DNA from: an uncultured Christensenellaceae bacterium
GTDB taxonomy: Bacteria; Bacillota; Clostridia; Christensenellales; UBA1242
Reading direction: 5' to 3'
Assembly: GCA_910587225.1 (NCBI GenBank)
Contig: CAJULT010000009.1
Coordinates: 1 to 49,286 of the forward strand
DNA: 49,286 bases
Part shown: piece after piece, positions 40,128 to 49,200 of the stretch
How the letters are laid out: every line of letters starts with the position of its first letter
Numbering within the stretch: the stretch's first letter is position 1
Translations under genes and position numbers: made by a program
Notes under the pieces: generated by a model
Told to the model about the DNA's origin: nothing
The model's input: only the letters and a program-made list of their open reading frames with translations
Database searches by the model: none

Positions 40128-41273
40128 TTATTCTTCAGTTGTGGTTGTGTCACCTTCGCCGCGAAGAATTGCAAGCTCAGCATTTGTACGTGCAATGCTT
40201 GCTTTAAGTTCTTCATTTTGAGCGGTAAGGATGTTGAACATTTTCTCAAGAAGTGGATATCTATCAGCGTTCTTATCCATAACTTCTTGGCAATGTTGAA
40301 CTGAAAGTTTAAGACCGTCAAGGTGATCAAGATCCTCAGCAAGTTTCTTAGCTTTTTCTTCGTCAATATCAGCATAGTTGTTTACGCCATAGAGAACAAC
40401 CTTTTGTTTTGCAACAAGAGCTTCTTTACGACGAAGTTTCTTTCCGTCATTTTCAAGAGAACGTTTAACTTTGCGAAGTGGGATATATTCTTTCTTGCAA
40501 GCGCGAAGTTCCTTCTCATTTGCCTTTAAAGTTTCTTCAAGTTCGGCAAGGCGCGCAAGGTAATCTTCTTCGCTAAGCATAACAGGCTCTTCAGCTGCAA
40601 CTGGAGCTTTAGCCATTTCATCTTTAGCAGCGTTAAGCTCTCTTTGGAGTGCTTCGTTTTGAGCGCGAATTTCAGCAAGTGCTTTTCTTGCCTCTTCAAG
40701 TTCTCTAGCAGCGGCAACATCTTCTTCAGTCTCAGTTGCGCTATCTTCTACAACTTCTTCAGTTTCTTCGTCAAGGTCTAAAGTCTCATCGCTGCCTTCA
40801 GCGGTTTCTTCTTCAGCTTCTTCCTCTTCCTCGTCTGCCTCTTCTTCGTCATCTTGGCTTAAACGAGCAAGGTGTTCCATAAGTTCACGTCTGCGTTGTT
40901 CGATATAAGCATCGCGGTCGTCATCTTCTTCGGTTTCCTCAGCAGGAGTTTCTGTAACTTCCTCTGTCTCTGCCACTTCCTCTGTTTCGGTAGCCTCTTC
41001 ATCTTCTTCAGGATTGTAAGCTTCTACTACAGCTCCGCCATATACAAGGTTACTAAGCTCTGGACTCTTTCTAGCTTCATCAGCCATTTCAGGATCCATC
41101 TTAGCAAGTTTTTCCTCTACTTTTTTGTTTTCAGCATCGCGATTTTTTTCAATAACTTTCTGATCGCGTTTTGGGCTGAATGCAGACAAGATAAGATCTC
41201 CGGCGAAGTAAAGAAGGAATCCGCCTGCGATGATTATTCCGAGTACGATAACCACAGTTAAAAGAATGTTCAT
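40128..41273 (-). CDS. Membrane-anchored acidic coiled-coil protein
   Basis: A 381-residue protein: one N-terminal membrane helix (ILLTVVIVLGIIIAGGFLLYF, about 3-23; trimmed), a linker, a very acidic low-complexity region (about 85-185, runs of E, D and T, e.g. DDEEEADEEEEEAEEE), then a long heptad-rich coiled coil (about 190-375) with a basic stretch KKEYIPLRKVKRSLENDGKK. It resembles cytosolic-facing scaffold or division proteins in architecture only; no family recognised. ATG 41273 follows AAGGAG. It begins 35 bp downstream of ssrA with no clear terminator between. Confidence 0.75.
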   Translation of the reverse strand: MNILLTVVIVLGIIIAGGFLLYFAGDLILSAFSPKRDQKVIEKNRDAENKKVEEKLAKMDPEMADEARKSPELSNLVYGGAVVEAYNPEEDEEATETEEVAETEEVTETPAEETEEDDDRDAYIEQRRRELMEHLARLSQDDEEEADEEEEEAEEETAEGSDETLDLDEETEEVVEDSATETEEDVAAARELEEARKALAEIRAQNEALQRELNAAKDEMAKAPVAAEEPVMLSEEDYLARLAELEETLKANEKELRACKKEYIPLRKVKRSLENDGKKLRRKEALVAKQKVVLYGVNNYADIDEEKAKKLAEDLDHLDGLKLSVQHCQEVMDKNADRYPLLEKMFNILTAQNEELKASIARTNAELAILRGEGDTTTTEE

Positions 41274-41307
41274 AATTTTTCTCCTTTTTGTTTTTTTGCA
41301 CTTTTTT

Positions 41308-41695
41308 TGGTGGAGACGGCGGGAATTGAACCCGCGTCCGAAAAGCCAGTTAAAAGTTTTTCTACGTGTTTAGTTTATGCTGTGCTCTTATCAAAGTTTA
41401 ATGCATAAACAAATTAACTTTGACCAGCGGTTTGAATTTTTTAAGGTTATAACCACAAATTCACCTTAAAATTTTCGCTATAATGATACTCCTTGCTTTA
41501 GTTAGCGACTCTTAAGCGGAGCAGGTCAAACTTTGTTGACCGAGATGCCTATACTTGTTACTTTAAGCGGCAACAGCCATAGGTCTTACATTTTCGTTTG
41601 CGTTTATATTTACGCTGCCTCGTTTTAGGTGCAAGGCCGCCACCACACGCTTTACGCTTTTCCCTCTGCCCTCCGTCGAAACCAATAACGCCCCC
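41308..41695 (-). ncRNA. ssrA: Transfer-messenger RNA (tmRNA)
   Basis: A one-piece tmRNA of 388 nt. The 5' end GGGGGCG pairs with CGTCTCC of the 3' acceptor; the T-arm is GCGGGTTCAATTCCCGC and CCA is encoded (41308-41310). The tag frame reads (A)ANENVRPMAVAA and stop, with resume codon GCA, ending in the degradation signal AVAA. Pseudoknot pairs surround it. With SmpB it frees stalled ribosomes. smpB lies 9 bp upstream. Confidence 0.97.
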
Positions 41696-41704
41696 TTGGC
41701 TTTA

Positions 41705-42148
41705 TCAGTAACCTTTCAAAGTGCGGTCGAGATCTCTTTGGATTTGCTTATCCTTTAAGACCTCTCTTTTGTCATAAAGTTTCTTTCCTTTGGCAAGAGC
41801 AATTTCCACTTTCACAAGGCCTTTTGTTATATACACTTTGAGTGGGATACAACTATAACCTTTTTCAAGAGTCTGTCTCTCTAGCTTATCAATTTCCGCT
41901 TTATGCAAAAGTAATGTTCTTGTACGTCTGCAATCGTAATTAGGATTAGAGGATTTTTCATAAGGTTTGATGTAGCAGTTTCGTAGTAGCGCCTGCCCAT
42001 TTTTAATGGTTACGAACGCGTCTATTAAACTTACTCCACCTTCCCTAACCGATTTCACCTCATCACCTTCTAGCGATATACCGGCTTCAAGAGTGTTTGA
42101 AACGAAGAACTCATGATATGCTTTCTTATTATTAGTAATAATCTTCAT
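41705..42148 (-). CDS. smpB: SsrA-binding protein SmpB
   Basis: A 147-residue OB-fold protein that carries tmRNA to the stalled ribosome. Conserved: NKKAYHEFFVSNTLEAGI (about 6-23), GDEVKSVREG (about 28-37), CYIKPYEKS (about 57-65) and the C-terminal basic tail GKKLYDKREVLKDKQIQRDL (about 120-139) which reaches the decoding centre. Start ATG 42148 fits the family; a longer frame adds 13 residues. Cluster with ssrA and rnr is a quality-control unit. Confidence 0.97.
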   Translation of the reverse strand: MKIITNNKKAYHEFFVSNTLEAGISLEGDEVKSVREGGVSLIDAFVTIKNGQALLRNCYIKPYEKSSNPNYDCRRTRTLLLHKAEIDKLERQTLEKGYSCIPLKVYITKGLVKVEIALAKGKKLYDKREVLKDKQIQRDLDRTLKGY

Positions 42149-42217
42149 CTCGCCTCCTATTATAGCACCGTTATTTTTGTTTTTCAATACCCTTTTTCAA
42201 AAAAATTGAAAAAAATA

Positions 42218-44305
42218 TCAATTTTTATAGCCAAAATCAACTTTTCTAGTGAAAATATTGGCATTTGCGAGTATTACTTTTATTTTATCACCTATTGTAA
42301 AGGTATATTTACTACCTTTAAGTTTGAGTTGATTTTCAAAGAATAGATACCCATCCTGTGGCAAATCCTCTATTCGCAAAAGGCCTTCTACCGTATTTTC
42401 AAGTTCGATAAAGAGTCCGTAATTAGTAACCGAAGTAATTACACCTTCAAAAGTTTGCCCAATTTTGTCTTTCATAAGGTAAGCTTTCCAAAGGTCGTCA
42501 ACCTCTCTTTCTGCTTTCTCCGCGTTACGCTCAGTAAGGCTAGACTGCTCACTGCTTTCAAAGCTAAATAGTTCAAGCTCGTCACGCCTTGCTTTTGACA
42601 TGTTCTTTTTATGAAGTGTTTCCTTAATTATTCTATGAATGGTAAGGTCAGGATATCTTCGAATAGGTGAAGTAAAATGACAATAATATTCAAGTGCAAG
42701 CCCGAAATGCCCAAGGTTTTGATTTGAATATCTAGCCTTTTGCATAGAACGAAGAAGTACCTTATTTACAATATCAGTATAATCATGCCCCTCTACCCGC
42801 TTTAAAATATCTTGATAATATGGCGGAGTAATTATGTCAGGAATAGGTGGAACAGCAATTCCCAGCCCATGCATAAATTCTTTAACTTTTATAAGTTTTT
42901 CCTTGTTTGGACTTTCGTGCACGCGGTAAACAAAAGGAACATCTTTTTTTCTAAATTCCTTTGCTACCGTTTCATTAGCAAGCACCATAAAGTCTTCAAT
43001 AAGTCTATGCGCTTCGTTGCGCTCTCTTCGCTCAACTCCGATAGCCATCCCGTTCTCGTCGAAAATAAACTGCGCTTCTGGAATTTCAAAATCCAGATTT
43101 CCTGCGTTATTTCGTCTTTCTTCCAAAATCTTAGAAAGCTCTGCCATAATTTGGAGCTCTTTAATAACTTTGCTAGCCTTGTTAGTTTCTCCGTTAAGAG
43201 CCGCATGAACTTGATTATAAGTAAGTCTAGCCTTGCTTCTAATCACACTTTCATAGATTTTGTGTGAGGTAACCTCACCCTTTTTGTTCACTTCCATTTC
43301 GCAAGTAAGTGTCAATCTGTCCACACCTTCTTGCAGTGAACAAATTCCATTACAAAGTACCTCTGGCAGCATTGGCAAGACTGAGGTCGGGAAATACACA
43401 CTTGTCCCCCTCTCAAATGCCTCTTCGTCAATAACTGAGCCTTTCTTTACATACTCGCCGACGTCTGCGATATGTACACCTAAGGTGTAACCAGATTTTG
43501 TGCGTTTGATTGAAACCGCATCATCAAAGTCTTTGGCATCTTCGCCATCAATTGTAAAAATGGTTTCTTTTGTGAGGTCTACTCGACCTTTTCTCTGGTT
43601 ATCGGTAACTTTTTTAGAAATCCTGCCGCATGCGTTTATAACTTCCTGCGGGAAAACTTCGTAGAGATTATGGTCGCGAATAATAGAAAGTTCCATAGCT
43701 TTCACATCATCGCTCTTGCCCAGCACTTCAATAACTTCACCACTGAAATTTCCAGCAGCAGTTCTTGTAAGTGCTATTACAACTCTGTCATCACTTGTAT
43801 ATTTAAGTTTTCCTTTTACAAGTCTGATTTTGAAAGGTATGTGATTGTTGTCAGGCTCTAAAAAGAAATTTGAGTTCCTCTTTTGAACTATACCCACAAG
43901 CTGCTTAACAGCTTTGTAAACGTTGACAACCTCACCCTCGCTACCTTCTTCGCTGCGAGCGTTAATTTTTACAATAACGCGGTCACCATCAATCGCGCCG
44001 CCTGTCATGTTGCCAGGAATAAAAACGTCTTTCTCACCCTTGACTTGCCCAAGTTGAACAAACCCAAAACCTTTTGCATTGCCTAAAAACAAACCTTTTG
44101 CATATCCATTTGAAGGTATGGCGATGAATTTACCCTTTCTAAGTTCAAAAATGTCACCGCTTTCAATAAGCTTATTAAACTCTTTCTTCAAATTCGCTCT
44201 ATTTGCACCTAAAATTTTTTCTATATGACAAAAAAGATTGTCTAGCCCGTTATAAGCTAAACTATCCTTCAAAACTATATTATAAACTTTATCTCGCAGA
44301 CTCAT
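42218..44305 (-). CDS. rnr: Ribonuclease R
   Basis: 3'-5' exoribonuclease of the RNase II family, 695 residues. Cold-shock domains (about 60-220) are followed by the RNB catalytic domain with DGEDAKDFDDAVSI (about 252-265; Asp ligands), HIADVGEYVKKGS (about 275-287) and the S1 domain at the C-terminus (GQTFEGVITSVTNYGLFIEL, about 615-634). RNase R degrades structured RNA and trims mRNA freed by tmRNA. Its start overlaps the secG stop by four bases. Confidence 0.97.
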   Translation of the reverse strand: MSLRDKVYNIVLKDSLAYNGLDNLFCHIEKILGANRANLKKEFNKLIESGDIFELRKGKFIAIPSNGYAKGLFLGNAKGFGFVQLGQVKGEKDVFIPGNMTGGAIDGDRVIVKINARSEEGSEGEVVNVYKAVKQLVGIVQKRNSNFFLEPDNNHIPFKIRLVKGKLKYTSDDRVVIALTRTAAGNFSGEVIEVLGKSDDVKAMELSIIRDHNLYEVFPQEVINACGRISKKVTDNQRKGRVDLTKETIFTIDGEDAKDFDDAVSIKRTKSGYTLGVHIADVGEYVKKGSVIDEEAFERGTSVYFPTSVLPMLPEVLCNGICSLQEGVDRLTLTCEMEVNKKGEVTSHKIYESVIRSKARLTYNQVHAALNGETNKASKVIKELQIMAELSKILEERRNNAGNLDFEIPEAQFIFDENGMAIGVERRERNEAHRLIEDFMVLANETVAKEFRKKDVPFVYRVHESPNKEKLIKVKEFMHGLGIAVPPIPDIITPPYYQDILKRVEGHDYTDIVNKVLLRSMQKARYSNQNLGHFGLALEYYCHFTSPIRRYPDLTIHRIIKETLHKKNMSKARRDELELFSFESSEQSSLTERNAEKAEREVDDLWKAYLMKDKIGQTFEGVITSVTNYGLFIELENTVEGLLRIEDLPQDGYLFFENQLKLKGSKYTFTIGDKIKVILANANIFTRKVDFGYKN

Positions 44306-44619
44306 CTTCTATTAATAAGTTCTGTAACGAAATACAAAATTATACTTACGATTGCAATACTTGCCATTACAATTGTAACAATTTTAAGCTTTCCGTCGCG
44401 AGAACTCCCCTTGTTTTGAGCATAATAACTCTCTTGCGAACCTGATCCCGTAATTGAATCCATACCTTCGCTGTTGTTGTTTGATTGCATAAGTGTTGTA
44501 ATGATAATCACAATTGCACATGCAACAACGATGAAGAAAAGAATGTAACGAAGTATTGGCAAAGTTTTTGTCAAAAAGTCGCTTTGAGTTGCATCAAGTA
44601 GTGTCGATAAATAATTCAT
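44302..44619 (-). CDS. secG: Preprotein translocase subunit SecG
   Basis: A 105-residue protein with two membrane helices (about 22-42 and 79-98) and between them QSNNNSEGMDSITGSGSQES, the SecG-like Gly/Ser-rich loop. SecG assists the SecYEG channel. Position just before rnr-smpB-ssrA is conserved in Bacillota (secG-rnr-smpB-ssrA). A 20-residue N-terminal extension is longer than usual. Confidence 0.9.
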   Translation of the reverse strand: MNYLSTLLDATQSDFLTKTLPILRYILFFIVVACAIVIIITTLMQSNNNSEGMDSITGSGSQESYYAQNKGSSRDGKLKIVTIVMASIAIVSIILYFVTELINRR

Positions 44620-44634
44620 AAATTCCTCTCCTTT

Positions 44635-44877
44635 TTAAGCCGCATTATAAGTAAGACACAGCCAAATTATCACCAAAATTAAAATTACTAAAAGTAGGAA
44701 CTGCCAAATCGTAAATTTGATTTTTCCAGCCGCAGCACTTTTTTGTACCATGTTTCCAAGAAGCAAAAGCGCACTAACTGAAAGTAAAGCTATCAGAATT
44801 GAAGTCCCAACCGTGCCTACATTTTCAGCCACCCAAATGTTAATATCTTGAAACACGCCGCAAAGTCTACTTATCAT
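44635..44877 (-). CDS. Small membrane protein upstream of secG
   Basis: An 80-residue protein with two membrane helices (about 22-41 and 59-78). Start ATG 44877 is chosen because GGAGG lies five bases upstream; the frame four codons longer would put its own ATG before the site. It lies 15 bp before secG and is likely co-transcribed, which suggests but does not show a link to secretion. Family not recognised. Confidence 0.6.
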   Translation of the reverse strand: MISRLCGVFQDINIWVAENVGTVGTSILIALLSVSALLLLGNMVQKSAAAGKIKFTIWQFLLLVILILVIIWLCLTYNAA

Positions 44878-44889
44878 GCTATCCTCCAT

Positions 44890-45203
44890 ATATTGTGATT
44901 ATATCATAATGCAAATAATATTTCAAGCCCTATAAGTAGATTACGATAAAGAAATTATAGTAAAATAAAGCTTTTAAGTCAAATAAAATACGGTTTTCTT
45001 TAAAAACAATATAAAAGTTTGCAAAGTGATTGACAAGAAAGTCTAAAATAAGTATATTATATTATAGGCAAATCGCCTCTTGGCAAGGAAAAACCAAGTA
45101 AATAAAACCCTAATGAAAGGAGGTTACCCCGATGATATGTGATATTGATCATTAGTAAAAACGCATGGGGAACACGGGGCGGATGCAATCCCCCCCCCGA
45201 TAT
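44890..45203 (+). promoter_or_regulatory. Promoter and structured leader of tRNA-Thr
   Basis: AT-rich and empty to about 45029. TTGACA (45030-45035), 17-bp spacer and TATATT (45053-45058) form a strong promoter. The leader holds a CTTGG..CCAAG hairpin (45078-45097), a hairpin with arms CTAATGA (45110-45116) and TCATTAG (45149-45155) that encloses AAGGAGG (45117-45123) and a 7-codon ORF (ATG 45132, encoding MICDIDH), and a GGGG..C9 pairing with nine C at 45190-45198, ending 5 bases before the tRNA. Confidence 0.6.
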
Positions 45204-45279
45204 GCTGATGTGGCTCAGTCGGTAGAGCGTCACCTTGGTAAGGTGGAGGTCACGGGTTCGATTCCCGTCATCAGCTCCA
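45204..45279 (+). tRNA. tRNA-Thr (anticodon GGT)
   Basis: A 76-nt cloverleaf: acceptor GCTGATG/CATCAGC, D-arm GCTCAGTCGGTAGAGC, anticodon arm TCACC-TTGGTAA-GGTGG with GGT, T-arm CACGGGTTCGATTCCCGT, encoded CCA. Confidence 0.95.
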
Positions 45280-45280
45280 G

Positions 45281-45308
45281 AAAAAAGCACTCTTATGAGT
45301 GCTTTTTT
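45281..45308 (+). terminator. tRNA-Thr terminator with further hairpins after it
   Basis: AAAAAAGCACTC-TTAT-GAGTGCTTTTTT right after the tRNA. Two more perfect hairpins follow: GTTGCC-TTACA-GGCAAC (45309-45325) and AGCAAAAC-TATC-GTTTTGCT (about 45327-45346). Confidence 0.88.
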
Positions 45309-45355
45309 GTTGCCTTACAGGCAACAGCAAAACTATCGTTTTGCTCTGGAGCCTA

Positions 45356-46111
45356 TCAGCGCTCGCTTACATCTTTACCTATATCATTTTCACTAATATT
45401 CGGATTTACATAACGGTCTTTTTTGTTTTTATTTTGATACACTATCGCTTTTGCTGGGCAGCGATGATAACAGCCAAGGCAGGCGACGCAGTTATCTAAA
45501 AACTCAATCCTGCCCTCTTCATTAAATTTAATATTATGCGCGGGGCAAATTGAAATACATTTGCCGCATTTAATGCACTTTTCATTTGATGAAAAGCGCT
45601 GGCCGATTATATGCCAGTTGGACATATTTTTAAGCCAAGTTTTTTCATGCGTTTTCTTTGCTTTAGGAACTCGATATTTTTCTTCAGCAATTAAATCTGT
45701 TAATTTATTCACTCTCGAAACAGATTTTTTCAAAACACCTTTAAGATAAAACTTTGGTACGGTAAAACTAACCGTAAAGTTTTCAGGCATTTTTATAACA
45801 TGCACGCCTTTTATGTTAAGAGAAAACTTTTCACAATATTGCCACATTAAATAGTCAGCGCCGCCACTCATCCCGCCATAGTTTTGAATAACAACAAGTG
45901 GTTTGCTTTTATCAAGCCTTGGCAAAAGCTCATATACATGGCGTGGCATTCCATAGGAATAAATTGGGGTCACAATAAAAATTTTATCAAATTCACTCCC
46001 CGTGCCTTTGTAATTTGGAATATACAGTATGTCGCCACCAATTTTTTGTTGCAACTTTTGGGCTATATAAAGACTGTTGCCCGTACTAGAAAAATATAAA
46101 ATACCGTTCAC
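45356..46111 (-). CDS. EFR1 family ferrodoxin (flavodoxin-like plus 2x[4Fe-4S])
   Basis: A 251-residue cytosolic electron carrier. The N-terminal flavodoxin-like part has FSSTGNSLYIA (about 7-17, FMN phosphate loop) and YSYGMPRHV (about 52-60). The C-terminal part has two ferredoxin motifs CIKCGKCISICP (about 184-195) and CVACLGCYHRCP (about 212-223). Proteins of this type are common in anaerobic Clostridia and suggest anaerobic redox chemistry; the partner is unknown. Start ATG 46111 follows AGGAGGC. It ends in DVSER amid hairpin sequences. Confidence 0.9.
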   Translation of the reverse strand: MNGILYFSSTGNSLYIAQKLQQKIGGDILYIPNYKGTGSEFDKIFIVTPIYSYGMPRHVYELLPRLDKSKPLVVIQNYGGMSGGADYLMWQYCEKFSLNIKGVHVIKMPENFTVSFTVPKFYLKGVLKKSVSRVNKLTDLIAEEKYRVPKAKKTHEKTWLKNMSNWHIIGQRFSSNEKCIKCGKCISICPAHNIKFNEEGRIEFLDNCVACLGCYHRCPAKAIVYQNKNKKDRYVNPNISENDIGKDVSER

Positions 46112-46165
46112 AAATGCCTCCTAATATATTTATATTGTAACATACACAACATTATTTTTTAAATA

Positions 46166-46199
46166 AAAATCCACCAAATCAGTATTTTTGGTGGATTTT
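46166..46199. terminator. Terminator of the M60 peptidase gene
   Basis: AAAATCCACCAAA-tcagta-TTTTTGGTGGATTTT, long symmetrical hairpin just after the stop at 46205, with terminal T/A runs. Confidence 0.85.
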
Positions 46200-46204
46200 A
46201 TCTG

Positions 46205-49200
46205 TTATTTTTTCTTTACAGCAGTTTTCTTCGATGCGTCTGGCTTTTTAGAAGTAGCTGCTTGCGGCTTTTTCTCAACTGGTCTCGTCGCAGTTGTTTT
46301 CTTATCTGCAACTTTAACAGTTGTCTTTGACTGCACATTGCTTTGCTTTGACTTCACCTCAGTTTTTGGCTGAGGCTTTGCCTGAACTTTTACCTCAGTT
46401 TTTGGTTGAGGTTTTGCCTGCGCTTTTGGCTCAACTTTTGGTTTTTCTGTTTTTACTGTTTTGTTAGTATCTGTCTTAGCCGTAGCCTTTGCTTTGTTAT
46501 CAGCTTTTGTCTTAGTGTCAGTTTTTGCTTTCGCATCAGTCTTAGCCGCTTTGTCAGCTTTTGGCTGCGATTTTGCTTTGGCAGCTTTTTTCTCTTTTCT
46601 CTTAGCTTTACTTTCTTCAAGTTTTTTATCTAGTAAATTGATAGCTTTGTTATTGCCCATAAATTTTCTAAACTTAGGTATGAATAGTAAGCAAAGTGTA
46701 AATGCGGTAATAGCTGCAAAGAGGAGCACAAACACAACCAATGAAATTGTCAATGCTTTCTCTAAATAAATATTTGGTGCATTTAAAAGCGAACCTGAAT
46801 AAGGAAGTCCCACCGCATTTAACACAACCTTTTGACTCCCCATTGTAATAATTTCCATTGTATGCTCCTTATCTTCTAAATTATCTACATAGTATACAAG
46901 TTGTCGAGAATGTCGAGATTCACTATGGAGGTCTATTTCCGACGCATCCCCGTCAACAATTACTCTAATTTTTCCGCAATCAACATCTGTTCTCGCATAA
47001 AGTGCAACGCTTGTTCCTTTAAACTTCACCACCGCTGCTTGATTTGCAGACTGTGCCATAAGGTAGCCATTTGGCTCAGACTCAATCTGGGTTGTGCTTT
47101 TCCATCCCGACGTTGTGAAAAGTTTTGAACTTGACAAGGATACAAGTTTTTGTGTTGGAGAATCAATACCCGCATCAATTTCAGAAAGAACTGTAAATGT
47201 TTTTCCCGATGCCTTCTTCACGACAAGTTTAATGTATCTTGCTTTATGAGCGTCGAACTTAAGGGTAATGCTATTACCAACATAATTAGTTCTGTCCCCT
47301 GTTGTAATAAGTTCCCAATCAAACCCTTCTGCAGTTTTTGTACTTGCGAAATATAGTTCAAAGCTCTCAATGTAAGAGTTGGCATGATTTCTCGTTGTTA
47401 CTTTAAAGAAATTGATAGGTTGAACTTTTTTGGTGTCAATAATAAACTCGTGTGGATTTGCTTCTGAAAGTGGAGTATATCCGCTACCTTGATATGCAGT
47501 ATGAAGGTTTGTACCCGTTTCTCCGTCAATTAAATAATCCCAGTAATCAGTAACTACGTCATGCTCTTCACGCGCCGGAGTTCCGATAGGGTTACCATCT
47601 TCATCTTTTGGAAGAGGTTTACCATCCTCGCCAAGATAATTTCCGTTTTCATCAACCTGAATTACATCAAGCGTAGTGACTTTATAATGTCCACGTTTAT
47701 CTTTTACAGCTTCTCCCTCCTCATTGATAGCAACACCGCCCTCAATGATTTCAGGGGCTTTAAGCACTTCCCACATAGTTTTATCAGTACCAGCATTGGA
47801 AAGTTTAATATTATCCTTTTTAGAAACCATATAATTTGGTTGTAATACATAGGTTTCCACCTTCTGCCCTAATGGGAACTGTGGATGATACATCTGAGAA
47901 GTAGGAATAGAAGTAATCGCCTCTTCTGGATATCTATACCCTATTGAAGCAGAACCGCTACCCCCAGTATTAACATTCAAAAGTTTAATTGCGTAATACT
48001 TGTCTTGAACAACGCTATATTTTTTCTCATTTTCACCTTCGTCAGTCCATACTCCACTGTCATGACTGTAACATGATTGTTCTTCTAAATCTGCAAAGGA
48101 CTTTCCAAAGTAAAATTTTACTCCATCATCACGTTTCAGGTGGAAGGTTACTTCACCAGTCTTTGGTGCTTTCCAGTAAAACTCTAAACTGCGCACCTCC
48201 CATTTGCCACCCGGTGTTTGATAGTTTGAAATATATGAATTTGCATTATTTTGAGTAGTATATGGCAATGAAACAAGTTTTTCCATTACAGTCGGCCATG
48301 TCTTGTCATTTATTCCACCCGAAAGCGAATCAAACAACTGATAGGTAGTGAGCCTAGCATTATTATTGTAGTTTATTCTTAAATATATGGTTAATCTATG
48401 AATAACACCGTCTTTTAATTTTACTGTGAATGTAAACTGGTCAGTTGCTCCTGCGTATGACTTATTAAAGGAGTAAACCCATTTAGTCCCCTGTTTTCTA
48501 ATAGAGCCATGTCGAGGTTGATCTACCGAGATAACTGTAAATCCTTTCTCCTCCTTAGTATCCAGTGAACTAATTGTAGTCCCCATCAAGTCAAAGGTTA
48601 AATCTTCCCCAAAAGTTACGATATAATCCCCTGCTGTTTTAACGCCGTCAATGCCACCTGCATAGAAAGATGCAACTGGTTGATAGTTAGGCAAACTCTT
48701 CATTAAGATCAGTTGATCTTCGTCAAACATTGCATCAGTGATGTTAGCATGATATAACTTATTAAAATAATCTATAAAGTTCATACCATAAGTTATCGCA
48801 CATCTATAAGCAAAGTCCGCACGCTTAGCAAGCGTGGCATCTGAATAAGAACTGTATGAAGATTTTAGTTTATAGGTGTAAAGAAGTTCATAGAATTTAT
48901 CTGCACCAAAAGAGTGCATTATGTTAGCGTACATACCAAGACAACGGAAATAATCATAAGCACCATTATTAAAGTCATCAACATTTGGCACATTTATCGC
49001 TTGAAGAAGAGCATTATATGGAGTTGAATATTCTCCATGTTCTACTCCAGCCGATTTATTTCTAACAGATGTGCCTGTATCGAGGAACTGAATATATGAA
49101 AGTTGTGTAAGGGCATTGTTACGAACTTCGCCTTCCTTTCCACTTCCAAACCCCCAAGGCGTTCCATAAGCAGATGCGTGGTTGTGTCCTATTTCGTGAA

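Noticed and set aside
41310..41700. Non-coding gap suspected to hold a missed gene
   Set aside because: It is fully explained by tmRNA.
45057..45413. Frames on both strands across tRNA-Thr
   Set aside because: They run through the tRNA gene and hairpins; products such as DGNRTRDLHLTKVTLYRLS are the familiar false translation of a tRNA.
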